This document shows, one piece after another, positions 8,547-16,780 of a stretch of DNA of 39,511 bases. The stretch covers positions 1-39,511 of the forward strand of contig NZ_PCPA01000031.1 in assembly GCF_002979515.1 (NCBI RefSeq), in the 5' to 3' direction. This DNA comes from Microbacterium sp. MYb54. GTDB lineage: Bacteria > Actinomycetota > Actinomycetes > Actinomycetales > Microbacteriaceae. Position numbers and translations under genes: made by a program. The notes beneath the pieces were generated by a model that was not told the DNA's origin, made no database searches, and worked only from the letters and a program-made list of their open reading frames with translations. The stretch's first letter is position 1. Each line of letters begins with the position of its first letter.

Positions 8547-9728
8547 ATGAGTCTTCCCCCGCCCGCTGCCCCGAGCAGGCTGCGCCGACGACGGCTGCGG
8601 CGCTTCCTCACCCTGACCGCGGTCGCCATCCTCGTGATCGGTGGAGGGACGGTCGCCGTCGCGGCGATCCGACTCTCGCAGAACGTCACCACGGTCGAGC
8701 TGCACCCCGCACACACCGACGAGCCTCCCTCCGTCGCAGACTTCGACGGCGAATTCGACGTGCTGCTCGTCGGATCAGACGGTCGCGCAGGGCAGGGCGC
8801 CCAGTACGGCGAGGGCGGTGACGTCGAAGGCAGCCGGAACGACGTCACCCTGCTGCTGCACGTGAACGAGTCGCACGACGCGGCCACTGTGATCTCCTTT
8901 CCCCGCGACCTGCTCGTCAACATGCCCTCGTGCACCGACCCCGGCACCGGGAAGACCTGGGACGCCGGTCACCGGGTGCAGTTCAACGAATCGCTCGCTC
9001 GCGGAGGGCTGGGGTGCGTCGCGTCGACGGTCACTGCGCTCACCGGAATCGACCTCGCCTACGCAGCGGAGATCAGCTTCACCGGAGTCATCGACGCCTC
9101 CAACGCGGTCGGGGGCGTGCCCATCTGCTTCGCCGGCCCCATCCACGATCGGCACTCCGGGCTGGAGATCCCCGAAGCGGGCACCTACGACCTCAGCGGC
9201 GAACAGGCTCTGGCGCTCCTGCGCTCCCGCTACGGCATCGGTGACGGGAGCGATCTCGCCCGCATCTCGACCCAGCAGGTGTTCCTCTCATCTCTCCTGC
9301 GAACGCTGCGCGACCAGTCGACCCTGACCGATCCGGTGAAGCTGTTCGGGATCGCCGATGCCGCGACGCGGAACATGACGCTGTCCACGCCGCTCGCAGA
9401 CCTCGGAACACTCGCATCCATGGCGAAGGTCTTCAGCGAGCTGCCGCTGGAGAACATCGCGTTCGTGTCGTACCCGCACCTTCCCGCCGGCGACCGTGTC
9501 GTCCCCGACGAGCAGGCCGCCGTCGCGCTGCTGGAGCGGGTGAAGTCGGGCGAGACGGTGAACATCAGCGCCGACCACACGGGCCGTGGGAGCGAGTTGT
9601 CCGAGCCGTCCGCCCCGCCGTCGGCCGATCCCGAAGAGCCGACGACGACGGAGCCCGAGAGCCTGCCGGAGAGCATCGACGGGCAGAGCGCGGCGCAGGA
9701 CACCTGCGTGCGCCCGTACTCCGGGTAG
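8547..9728 (+). CDS. LytR-CpsA-Psr (LCP) family cell-wall glycopolymer transferase
   Basis: 393 residues. Basic cytoplasmic N-terminus (RLRRRRLRRF), one transmembrane anchor (about 20-42), then an extracellular LCP domain with family hallmarks: VLLVGSDGRAGQ, RNDVTLLLHVN, VISFPRDLLV, GGVPICF and ALALLRSRYGIGDGSDLARISTQQVF. LCP enzymes transfer undecaprenyl-phosphate-linked glycopolymers to peptidoglycan or proteins; the conserved Asp and Arg residues are present. The C-terminal tail (about 340-393) is Pro/Ser/Glu-rich, low complexity, ending in a lone Cys region. ATG 8547 has GAGAGG 7 bases upstream; the longer frame from 8496 has no signal. It lies 58 bases after the kinase gene and is probably in the same operon. 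Confidence 0.92.
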   Translation: MSLPPPAAPSRLRRRRLRRFLTLTAVAILVIGGGTVAVAAIRLSQNVTTVELHPAHTDEPPSVADFDGEFDVLLVGSDGRAGQGAQYGEGGDVEGSRNDVTLLLHVNESHDAATVISFPRDLLVNMPSCTDPGTGKTWDAGHRVQFNESLARGGLGCVASTVTALTGIDLAYAAEISFTGVIDASNAVGGVPICFAGPIHDRHSGLEIPEAGTYDLSGEQALALLRSRYGIGDGSDLARISTQQVFLSSLLRTLRDQSTLTDPVKLFGIADAATRNMTLSTPLADLGTLASMAKVFSELPLENIAFVSYPHLPAGDRVVPDEQAAVALLERVKSGETVNISADHTGRGSELSEPSAPPSADPEEPTTTEPESLPESIDGQSAAQDTCVRPYSG

Positions 9729-9737
9729 CACCGCGTG

Positions 9738-9775
9738 ACTCGCGGGCGTGGAGCGTCGGCCCCACGCCCGCGAGT
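9738..9775. terminator. Bidirectional hairpin terminator between convergent genes
   Basis: Perfect 14-bp stem ACTCGCGGGCGTGG (9738-9751) with CCACGCCCGCGAGT (9762-9775) and a 10-base loop. It sits precisely between the stops of the converging LCP gene (9728) and the quinoprotein gene (9781). No U-tract, as is common in high-GC actinobacteria. Confidence 0.8.
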
Positions 9776-9780
9776 GCGGA

Positions 9781-12700
9781 CTATCCGGTCGCGCCCGTGA
9801 GTGTGAACGGGACGGTCGTGGCATTGCCCGCCACGTCGTACACGACCAGGGAGTTCGCGCCGGCGACGGCGCCGAACGCTCCCGGCTTCACGAAGTTGAG
9901 GTCCGACCAGACGTTGTCCGTCAGATCCTTCCCCGCTCCGTTGAGGGTCAGTCGATCCACCTTGCCCGCATCGTTGAGCTTGTACGAGACCAGGCTGTAG
10001 GCGCCGTCGGCCCGGACGGTGAACTGTCCGCCCTCCTTGACCGTGACCGCGGGAGCGGTGACGTCGAGCGTGAATCGAACGGTGGTGGCATTGCCGGCCA
10101 GGTCGTACACGACCAGGGTGTTGGCCCCTTCCACCGCCCCGAACGCACCCGGCACCACCGCGTTCAGGTCAGACCAGACATCGTCCGTCAGGTCCTTCTC
10201 GACGCCGTTGAGCGTCAGCCGATCGATCTTCCCGGCATCTTGCAGCTTGAACGAAACCTTGCTGTAGATGCCATCGCGTCCGACGGTGAAGTCGGCCCCG
10301 CTCTTGACCGTCGCGACTGGTGCGGTGGTGTCCTCGGCAGCGGCCGTGACCGAGAGGTCGCGGAGGCGTCCGAAGTTGTCGAAGGACCAGAAGCCCACCC
10401 GCCCCTCGGGGAAGGTCTTGTCGTTCGCGGTCATCAGCGGGGTGTCGAGCCCGTCGACGTACACGGCGATGTCTCCCGTGTCGGCGCAGCGCAGCACGCG
10501 CACGTCATGCCACTCCTCGTCCGTGACCGCGGGCGGCGCCCCGACCGCACCGTCCCACTGGTCGTCGATCCGCTCGCGGTCGGCCTTGTTCACCTTGAAG
10601 ATGCCGTTGTGCGGGTAGATCGAGTTGTCCTGCGAGAGGTGCGCGTAGTAGTACTCCGTGTCCGACTTCCACCCGAAGACGATGATGACGTCGCGGTTGT
10701 TGACCGATGCCTTCTCATCGAGTCGCACCTGGCCGGTGAGGTCGAACGAGCCGAGCTCTTCGCCCTCGGTGAGCACGGCGTACTCGAACGGACGGCGGAT
10801 CCCGTCGTTCGGGTTCGTCCCCGCCTCGGTGAGCACGACCTCGTCACCGGGGAAGTCCCACTTGGCGGGTGTCCGCGGCGCCCAGTCGTCCTCCGCCATC
10901 ACGTCGGTGAGGGTCTCGCCGTCCGGCGTGCACGCGGGCGGCACCGGCGGTTCGACGGGCGGCACGGCGTAGAGCGCGTACTGCGCGGCGACCTGTTCGG
11001 CTGTCGGCACCGTGTCGAGCAGAATGATGTCGTCCATCCGCCCGTTGAACGGATTGGCCTCCTTGGTGTTCTGCGGGAAGCTGCCGCCGATCTTGATGCC
11101 GGCCGGTGCGGTGTCGGAGGTCGATCCGTCTCCCCACGGGTTCGCTGCGGTGTACTTCCCCGCGAGTTCCTCGCCGTTCATGAACAGCTTCATCTCGCCG
11201 GCGGCGAAGTCGAAGGTCGCCGCGAGATGCACCCACTGCCCCTTCTTGAGGATCTCGTTCCAGGGCAGGTCAGCCGCGAACGTCCAGGAGCCGGCACCGT
11301 CGACGCGGCGCCCGAGAGCCACGAGCTTGAGCTCGCCGTCGACGGTGATGACCTCGAGCAGCGCTCGCACCGCGTGCCCGTCGGAGGTGCCGGTGAGCAC
11401 CCCTGCGAGACCGATGGCGTTGTACACGTCATCAGGTTTCGCGGTGCCGGAGTTCAGGGCCGGGTGATCGCCGGTCGGCTTGAACCAGCCCATGACGGAG
11501 GCCTTGTCGGTGCCGGCGAACCTGTCGAGCGACTCGACGCCGTCCGCATCGTAGACACCGGCCTTCCAATCGTCGTTCGATGCGGTCCGCGGACTCATCT
11601 GCTGCGTCTGGAGGGCCTCGCCCGCACCCGGGTAGGCGCGATCGGCGACCCGCATCTCGACCCCGCCGTTGATCAGCGAGATGGGGGTGCCGGAGCGACC
11701 CTGATCGAGCTCGATCGTCGGCTTCGCCGCATCCGGGTGGTCGAAGTCGTGGTGCGTGACGAGGTTCGGTGCGAGCGCAGGGAGAACGAACGGGTTGGTC
11801 GGCTCATCGACCGAGCGCGCGCCCGTCACCTTCCAGATCTTGCCGTTCGCCTTCGACACGAGGTACAGCTCACCGTCGGCGTCGGAGCCGAACCGCAGGT
11901 CGACGCGCTTGTCGCCGACCAACTCCTGGAACGTGGTCTCCACGCCGTCGGCGAAGACCCGCAGCTCCTCGATCGTGGCGAGGTCGGCGATGTCACCGTC
12001 GTTGCGCACCATCTCCGCGGAGTCGGTGGACAGCACCCAGCCGCGCACCAGATCCGTGAAGAGGTAGCGCCCCTGGAGCTCGGGAATCTCGCCGCGATAG
12101 ACGAACCCGCCGTTCACGGCCACGCCGGCGTCTCCGGTCTGCCCGGGATCGCGGTTGTGGTCGTAGGCGGCCACCGGATACGTGAAGCCGTTCTCGGCAT
12201 CGTCTTCCGGCAGCGGGAAGATCTGTCGGTTCTCGGCCAGGAACGAGCCCTCGCGCACCGACCAGCCGAAGTTGTCTCCCGGCTCGACGGCGTAGACCGA
12301 CTCGACCTGCCATTCGCCGATGTGGGCGAGGTACATGGTGTGGTCGCCCTCGGTGTCCCAGCTGATCCGGTGCGGGTCGCGCATGCCGACGGCGTAGATC
12401 TCGGGCAGCGCATCCGCCTCGTCGACGAAGGGGTTGTCGTCCGGAACGCCGTAGGCGCCGTTCTCACTGTCATCGCCGGTGGGGTTCACTCGCAGGATCT
12501 TGCCCTGCGGAGTCGCCAGGTCCTGCGGGTTGCCGTTGCCGACGCCGTTCCCGCCGTCGCCGACGAGCACGTAAAGGTTGCCGTAATCGGCGTCCCCGGC
12601 CGACACCGTCGGGTTGAACGCGATCTGCTGCACGGTGTGCACGCGTCCGGCGAACGGGATGCGCATGACCTCGCGGTGCGTACCGGCGAAGGTCGCAGCC

Positions 12701-13971
12701 GACGGGTCATCGGCCTTCCACTCGGTGATCACGCTGTGGAACGCGGTGGTGCCGAACGCGGGGAAGTCCGGGGTGTCTTCCGTCAGCGCCGTGCCGCCCT
12801 CGGTGTGCACGGTGTAGAACAGCCCGTTCTCGGCGAAGTCGGGGTGGAACTCGGCGGAACCGAGACCCGTGCCGAGCCCTGCGCTGTTGTGGAAGTTGTC
12901 GATGAACTCGTTCCGGACGTTGAGGTACGGGACGTACTCGCCCGATTCCTTGTCGACCAGATAGAGGATGTCGTTGTTGTCGGGCACCATCAGCCGGCCG
13001 GAGTCGTCGGGCACCTCGTCGAGGTGCGTGATGCGGTTGTGCCGAACGAGACGCGGATCCTGCGTCGCCGGGGTCGTCTGCGACTTCGGCAGCTGCGCGA
13101 GCTCGGTCACCTCGATCCCGAGGTCGGCGAGAGCGGGATCGGGCAGCGGGTTGAGCAGCGGCTCGTTCGCCGTGCCACCCGGTGCGCAGTCGCCCGGGTT
13201 GCCTGTCGCGATAGCCAGGTTCTCCCCCGTGTTGTCGACGGCCACGTCGTCGAGCAGCAGGCGTCCTGTGCTCGTGGCACCGTTCTTCCAGAAGAAGCGG
13301 TCGAGCGCGCCGTTCACGGCCTGACGGAAGCCGAACTGCTGCTCGGTCCCCTCCGGGAGGCGGGTCTGCTCCTCGTACGCGCCGCCCTGGCTGTACACGG
13401 TGACCTTGTCGGCCGCGTTGTCGGCGACGATCCACACGCACTGCCAGGCATCCTTCGACCACACGCCGGCAGGCTTGAAGGCCCCGCCGTCACGGACACG
13501 CAGCACGTCGTCGTTCTGGTTGTTCACGTAGGCGCGACTGTTCACGTAGTCGTTCGGTGCATCCACATCCGTGAGTCCGAACGAGGTGTCGACGCTGCCG
13601 GTGCGCAGGAAGCGGAAGAACAGCGTGCCGGTGTCTCCCTCTGCGATGGCGGGGATGGCACGGTACGACTGCTGCCCTCCCCCGACGGATTCGACGACCT
13701 GATTGTTGCCGTTCAACGGGTCGGCGATCACGCGAGGCGCCCCCGACGCCGCCCATCCGTCCTGACCGTTCAGGGCGACGCGCTCGTATCCCTCGAAGTC
13801 GATCAGCTCGGTGAAGGGTTCCGCCGCAGCCGCGGGACTCGCGGTCAGCAGGGCTCCGACGACGGCGACCGCCGCGACCAGCGCACCCGTTCGTCGGACG
13901 CCGAAGGATCGAGGAGGCGGTGCGGCCGATCGAGTGCTCGAGCTCGCGGGGCGCATGGTTCGTTCGTGCAT
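9781..13971 (-). CDS. Secreted multidomain quinoprotein dehydrogenase-like enzyme with LamG, DUF1080-like and Ig-like modules
   Basis: 1396 residues. ATG 13971 has GAGAGG 6 bases upstream; a longer frame to 14097 would run over the operators. Signal peptide about 1-50 (ending SPAAAA). Residues 51-265: sugar/LamG-like beta domain, not firmly assigned. Residues about 290-720: soluble glucose/sorbosone dehydrogenase (GSDH, PQQ) propeller with typical motifs AEFHPDFAENGLFYTVHT, LVGDGGNG, PQGKILRVNP, EIYAVGMRDPHRISWD, PGDNFGWSVREG and GGFVYRGEIPELQGRYLF. Residues about 737-1000: LamG/concanavalin-like domain. Residues about 1015-1214: DUF1080 (3-keto-disaccharide hydrolase-like) domain. Residues 1214-1396: two near-identical Ig-like repeats beginning TAPVATVK and TAPAVTVK. 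Extracellular oxidation or cleavage of a sugar is plausible; bound cofactor and substrate are not shown. Two overlapping LacI-type operators lie 110 bases upstream. Confidence 0.85.
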   Translation of the reverse strand: MHERTMRPASSSTRSAAPPPRSFGVRRTGALVAAVAVVGALLTASPAAAAEPFTELIDFEGYERVALNGQDGWAASGAPRVIADPLNGNNQVVESVGGGQQSYRAIPAIAEGDTGTLFFRFLRTGSVDTSFGLTDVDAPNDYVNSRAYVNNQNDDVLRVRDGGAFKPAGVWSKDAWQCVWIVADNAADKVTVYSQGGAYEEQTRLPEGTEQQFGFRQAVNGALDRFFWKNGATSTGRLLLDDVAVDNTGENLAIATGNPGDCAPGGTANEPLLNPLPDPALADLGIEVTELAQLPKSQTTPATQDPRLVRHNRITHLDEVPDDSGRLMVPDNNDILYLVDKESGEYVPYLNVRNEFIDNFHNSAGLGTGLGSAEFHPDFAENGLFYTVHTEGGTALTEDTPDFPAFGTTAFHSVITEWKADDPSAATFAGTHREVMRIPFAGRVHTVQQIAFNPTVSAGDADYGNLYVLVGDGGNGVGNGNPQDLATPQGKILRVNPTGDDSENGAYGVPDDNPFVDEADALPEIYAVGMRDPHRISWDTEGDHTMYLAHIGEWQVESVYAVEPGDNFGWSVREGSFLAENRQIFPLPEDDAENGFTYPVAAYDHNRDPGQTGDAGVAVNGGFVYRGEIPELQGRYLFTDLVRGWVLSTDSAEMVRNDGDIADLATIEELRVFADGVETTFQELVGDKRVDLRFGSDADGELYLVSKANGKIWKVTGARSVDEPTNPFVLPALAPNLVTHHDFDHPDAAKPTIELDQGRSGTPISLINGGVEMRVADRAYPGAGEALQTQQMSPRTASNDDWKAGVYDADGVESLDRFAGTDKASVMGWFKPTGDHPALNSGTAKPDDVYNAIGLAGVLTGTSDGHAVRALLEVITVDGELKLVALGRRVDGAGSWTFAADLPWNEILKKGQWVHLAATFDFAAGEMKLFMNGEELAGKYTAANPWGDGSTSDTAPAGIKIGGSFPQNTKEANPFNGRMDDIILLDTVPTAEQVAAQYALYAVPPVEPPVPPACTPDGETLTDVMAEDDWAPRTPAKWDFPGDEVVLTEAGTNPNDGIRRPFEYAVLTEGEELGSFDLTGQVRLDEKASVNNRDVIIVFGWKSDTEYYYAHLSQDNSIYPHNGIFKVNKADRERIDDQWDGAVGAPPAVTDEEWHDVRVLRCADTGDIAVYVDGLDTPLMTANDKTFPEGRVGFWSFDNFGRLRDLSVTAAAEDTTAPVATVKSGADFTVGRDGIYSKVSFKLQDAGKIDRLTLNGVEKDLTDDVWSDLNAVVPGAFGAVEGANTLVVYDLAGNATTVRFTLDVTAPAVTVKEGGQFTVRADGAYSLVSYKLNDAGKVDRLTLNGAGKDLTDNVWSDLNFVKPGAFGAVAGANSLVVYDVAGNATTVPFTLTGATG
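9784..10335 (-). repeat. Tandem duplication encoding two Ig-like modules
   Basis: Two consecutive units of about 275 bases (roughly 10060-10335 and 9784-10059) encode homologous 90-residue modules sharing DRLTLNG, KDLTD, VWSDLN, PGAFGAV and VVYD.AGNATTV. High similarity indicates a relatively recent internal duplication. They resemble C-terminal modules of secreted actinobacterial carbohydrate-active proteins. Confidence 0.85.
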
Positions 13972-14022
13972 CAGAAACCTCTCAACGTCGTCGTCGTGTG
14001 GTGTCGTGCCGATGGTCGTGCC

Positions 14023-14054
14023 CCTTCTCCGGGGCGGCACTGCAGCGGAGAAGG
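14023..14054 (-). other. Leader hairpin upstream of quinoprotein gene
   Basis: Perfect 9-bp stem CCTTCTCCG (14023-14031) with CGGAGAAGG (14046-14054) and a 14-base loop, between the LacI-type operators and the ribosome binding site of the gene at 9781-13971. It would lie in the 5' leader if transcription starts near the operators. Function unknown; possibly an mRNA stabiliser or attenuator. Confidence 0.45.
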
Positions 14055-14080
14055 CGTGGGACGGAAACTGCGGCTCAGGA

Positions 14081-14106
14081 CGCAAACGCTTTCGCAAGCG
14101 CTTTCG
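14081..14106. promoter_or_regulatory. Tandem overlapping LacI-type operators of the quinoprotein promoter
   Basis: Two 14-mers, CGCAAACGCTTTCG (14081-14094) and CGCAAGCGCTTTCG (14093-14106), share a CG dinucleotide and start 12 bp apart. Each is a near-palindrome with the central CG step characteristic of LacI-family sites. The same arrangement occurs at 18915-18940 beside the LacI gene, so the regulator at 19018-20031 is the best candidate binder. Confidence 0.8.
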
Positions 14107-14122
14107 TCGAATGGACGAGAAA

Positions 14123-14155
14123 GGCGGGAGGAGGCCGTCGTCGCCTCCTCCCGCC
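14123..14155 (-). terminator. Terminator of the ABC importer operon
   Basis: Perfect 13-bp stem GGCGGGAGGAGGC (14123-14135) with GCCTCCTCCCGCC (14143-14155) and a 7-base loop. It starts 7 bases after the stop of the last transporter gene on the minus strand and is followed, in that direction, by a short T-rich stretch (TTTCTC). It separates the importer operon from the quinoprotein promoter. Confidence 0.85.
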
Positions 14156-14161
14156 GGAGGT

Positions 14162-14914
14162 TCACCCCGCGTCGGTCACCGAGGGCTTGCCGCCGAGATA
14201 CAGCGCAGCGAGGGTCGGATCCGCGAGCAGCTCGGACGCGGGGCCAGAGATGTGAACCCGGCCGAGGTCGAGGACGCACCCGATGTCCGCGGTCTCGAGG
14301 GCCCGCCGCGCATTCTGCTCCACGAGCAGCACGGCGGTTCCGGCGTCGCGCATCCGCACGATCTGCTCGAAGACCTTCTCGGTCGTCTTGGGGTCGAGGC
14401 CCATCGACGGCTCGTCGAGCAGCACCACCTTGGGGCTGACCATGAGCGACCGCGCGAACTCGACCTGCTTCTGCTGACCGCCCGAGAGCAGACCCGCGAG
14501 CTGCTTCCACCGCTCCCCCACGATCGGGAAGAGGTTCTGCACGAAATCGACGCGCTCCTGGATGACCTTCTGGTCCTTGAGGGTGAAGGCGCCGAGCATC
14601 ACGTTCTCGCCGACCGTCATCTCGCGAAAGACGCTGTGACCCTGCAGCACGTGCGCGAGCCCGTGGCGCAGCATCGACTGCGGTCCTTCGCCGGTGATGT
14701 CGCGGCCGTCGACGCGGATGCTGCCGGAGCGCGGCTTGAGCATGCCGCTGGCGACCTTGAGCACGGTCGACTTGCCGGCGCCGTTGGGCCCGACGAGGCA
14801 GACCACCGATCCGGGCGGCACCTCGACCGTGAGACCGCGGAGCACGAGCGCCGCACGGCCGTAGCCGGCCTCGATGTCGCGCAGCTCGAGCAGGTTCTTC
14901 GCTTCAGACTCCAA
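14162..14914 (-). CDS. livF: ABC transporter ATP-binding protein, LivF type
   Basis: 250 residues, second ATPase of a branched-chain-amino-acid-type (HAAT) importer. Walker A GPNGAGKST, Q-loop region, signature LSGGQQKQVEFARSL, Walker B VVLLDEPSMGL and the H-loop region, where LLVEQN replaces the usual His motif as is common in LivF. The start is taken as TTG 14914: GGAGG lies 6 bases upstream and the frame then begins at the family's usual position; upstream residues of the longer frame are read from the end of livG. It therefore overlaps livG by 11 bases. Last gene of the operon, ending 7 bases before a strong hairpin. The substrate of the importer is unknown; the gene symbol reflects family only. 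Confidence 0.93.
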   Translation of the reverse strand: MESEAKNLLELRDIEAGYGRAALVLRGLTVEVPPGSVVCLVGPNGAGKSTVLKVASGMLKPRSGSIRVDGRDITGEGPQSMLRHGLAHVLQGHSVFREMTVGENVMLGAFTLKDQKVIQERVDFVQNLFPIVGERWKQLAGLLSGGQQKQVEFARSLMVSPKVVLLDEPSMGLDPKTTEKVFEQIVRMRDAGTAVLLVEQNARRALETADIGCVLDLGRVHISGPASELLADPTLAALYLGGKPSVTDAG

Positions 14915-15668
14915 GGTAGGCCTCCAGGACTCGGGGGTCTTGCTGGATGATCGCAGGCGTGCCCTCGGCGATCTGACGCCCACGGTCGAACACCACCACG
15001 TGATCGCACAGGCTCATGACCATCTCCATGTTGTGCTCGACGATGATGAACGTCTTGCCCTCTTCGTTGAGCTCGCGTACCAGGGTGGCGATGCGTCCGA
15101 TGAGAGCGGGGTTCACGCCTCCCGCCGGTTCGTCGAGCATGATCGTGTCGGGCTCGCCCATGAGCACGCCAGCCAGCTCCAGCAGCTTCTGCTGCCCGTA
15201 GCTGAGGTTGCGCGCCTCGGCGTGCTCGAGGTGGTCGATGCCGACGCGCCGCAGCCAGCCCCGCGCCCGTTCCAGCTCGTCGGGGTCTGCTGCCGAGCGG
15301 AGCTGATGCCAGATGCTCGGGCTGCGCACCGCCACGAGCAGGTTCTCCATCACCGTCATGCGCGGGAACACCCGGCACAGCTGGAAGCTGCGGCCGATGC
15401 CGGCGCGGGCGATGCGGTCGGGCGACTTGCGGGTGATCGCCTGCCCCCGGTAGCGCACCTCTCCCGAGTCCGGCTTGATCATGCCGGTCACGCAGTTGAA
15501 GAAGGTGGTCTTGCCCGAGCCGTTCGGCCCGATCAGACCGTTGACCTTGCCCTCCTGGAACGTGACCGTGGCGCCGTCGACCGCCGTGACGCCGCCGAAC
15601 GACTTCGTCATCGAGACGGTGCTCAGGCTTTCGAGCGTGGTCGTGGACTGTGCGGTGGGGGCGTTCAT
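14904..15668 (-). CDS. livG: ABC transporter ATP-binding protein, LivG type
   Basis: 254 residues. Walker A GPNGSGKTT, signature LSYGQQKLLELAGVL (a LivG-type SYGQQ variant), Walker B TIMLDEPAGGVNP and H-loop VEHNM. The longer insertion after the Q-loop (GRSFQLCRVFPRMTVMENLL) is characteristic of LivG. ATG 15668 overlaps the stop of the permease gene as ATGA, with GGAG about 8 bases upstream, so translation is coupled. It forms the ATPase heterodimer with the LivF-type protein and powers the two permeases encoded upstream. Confidence 0.94.
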   Translation of the reverse strand: MNAPTAQSTTTLESLSTVSMTKSFGGVTAVDGATVTFQEGKVNGLIGPNGSGKTTFFNCVTGMIKPDSGEVRYRGQAITRKSPDRIARAGIGRSFQLCRVFPRMTVMENLLVAVRSPSIWHQLRSAADPDELERARGWLRRVGIDHLEHAEARNLSYGQQKLLELAGVLMGEPDTIMLDEPAGGVNPALIGRIATLVRELNEEGKTFIIVEHNMEMVMSLCDHVVVFDRGRQIAEGTPAIIQQDPRVLEAYLGV

Positions 15669-16780
15669 GACGACGTCTCCTTCGACGAGGCATCCGCTGT
15701 TCGCGTCTTGTTCTGTTCGAGCAGCTCCCCCGCGGTCACCTCGCGGATCGAGGCCGCGTTCGATGACCGGGTGAAGAGGCCCTTCACCGCCGGGATGATG
15801 CCGTCGGGCATGAAGAGCACGACGATGCCGAGCAGGATGCCGGTCGCAATGAGGTGGAACTGCGTGTCGCCGAACTCGAGCTTGAAGTACTCCAGCGCGA
15901 CGCCGACGACGACGGCTCCGAGCAACGGTCCGAAGAGGTTCCGCACCCCTCCGAGCAGCGCCATGAGCACCATGTACGAACCGATCAGGATCGAGAACTG
16001 GAAGATCGGATCCAGGTCGCCGAACCAGAGGGCGTAGAGTCCGCCGCCGAGCGAGACGAACAGCGCGGACAGCACGTAGGCGATCAGCTTGTACCGTGTG
16101 GTCGGCACTCCGAGTGCCTGCGCTTTGTCCTCGTCTTCGCGGATCGACTTGAGCGCCGTGCCGAACTTGGACCGGTCGATGATCCACCACACCACGAGAG
16201 CTACGGCCAGGAGGCCGGCGAACAGGTAGTAGAAGATGCGGTGGTGCTCGGGCCGCAGCACGTCGAACGGGCGCGGGACGTTCAGGCCCTCGGATCCGCC
16301 GGTCACGTCGCGCCAGCTCTGGAACACCAGCAGCATGATCAGGACGAACGCGATGGACACGATCACGAACGAGGCGCCGCGCACGCGGAGGGCGGCGATG
16401 CCGATCGGGATCGCGATGATCGCGACGAGCACGGCTGCGAGGATCCAGGCCAGGAACCCGGGAAGGTCGAGGAACTTGATCAGCAGACCCGTGCCGTAGG
16501 CGCCGAGCCCGAAGTACGCGGCATGCCCGAGGGAGATGTATCCCGTGAAGCCGCCCATGAAGTTCCACCCCGTCGACAGCACGGCGTAGTTGAGGATCAC
16601 GACGCCCGCCGAGAGGATGTACGGGTTCGGGGCGATGGTCGGGAAGGAGAGGACGAGCGCTGCGCCGACGATCAGGAGGACGATGCCCACCCACCTCGAA
16701 GTTTTGCGCCGCACGGGGGCGGATGGAGCGATCACGACCGTCTCGGTGGCGATCGGCTCTCTGCTAGAAACGCTGGGCAA
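15665..16780 (-). CDS. livM: ABC transporter permease, LivM type
   Basis: 371 residues and about 9-10 membrane segments. It contains the LivM hallmarks GYISLGHAAYFGLGAY and the cytoplasmic coupling loop with SIREDEDKAQALGVPTTRYKLIAYVLSA. TTG 16780 is chosen as the start because GGAGG lies 5 bases upstream; it overlaps the end of the LivH gene by 17 bases. This is the second TTG start with GGAGG inside an overlap in this operon. A downstream GTG is a possible alternative start. The C-terminal about 35 residues form a hydrophilic tail. The protein forms the membrane channel with LivH. Confidence 0.92.
   Translation of the reverse strand: MPSVSSREPIATETVVIAPSAPVRRKTSRWVGIVLLIVGAALVLSFPTIAPNPYILSAGVVILNYAVLSTGWNFMGGFTGYISLGHAAYFGLGAYGTGLLIKFLDLPGFLAWILAAVLVAIIAIPIGIAALRVRGASFVIVSIAFVLIMLLVFQSWRDVTGGSEGLNVPRPFDVLRPEHHRIFYYLFAGLLAVALVVWWIIDRSKFGTALKSIREDEDKAQALGVPTTRYKLIAYVLSALFVSLGGGLYALWFGDLDPIFQFSILIGSYMVLMALLGGVRNLFGPLLGAVVVGVALEYFKLEFGDTQFHLIATGILLGIVVLFMPDGIIPAVKGLFTRSSNAASIREVTAGELLEQNKTRTADASSKETSS

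Noticed and set aside
9748..14439. 1563-residue plus-strand reading frame
   Set aside because: Antisense to the quinoprotein gene, whose protein has a signal peptide and many recognisable motifs; the opposite frame has none.
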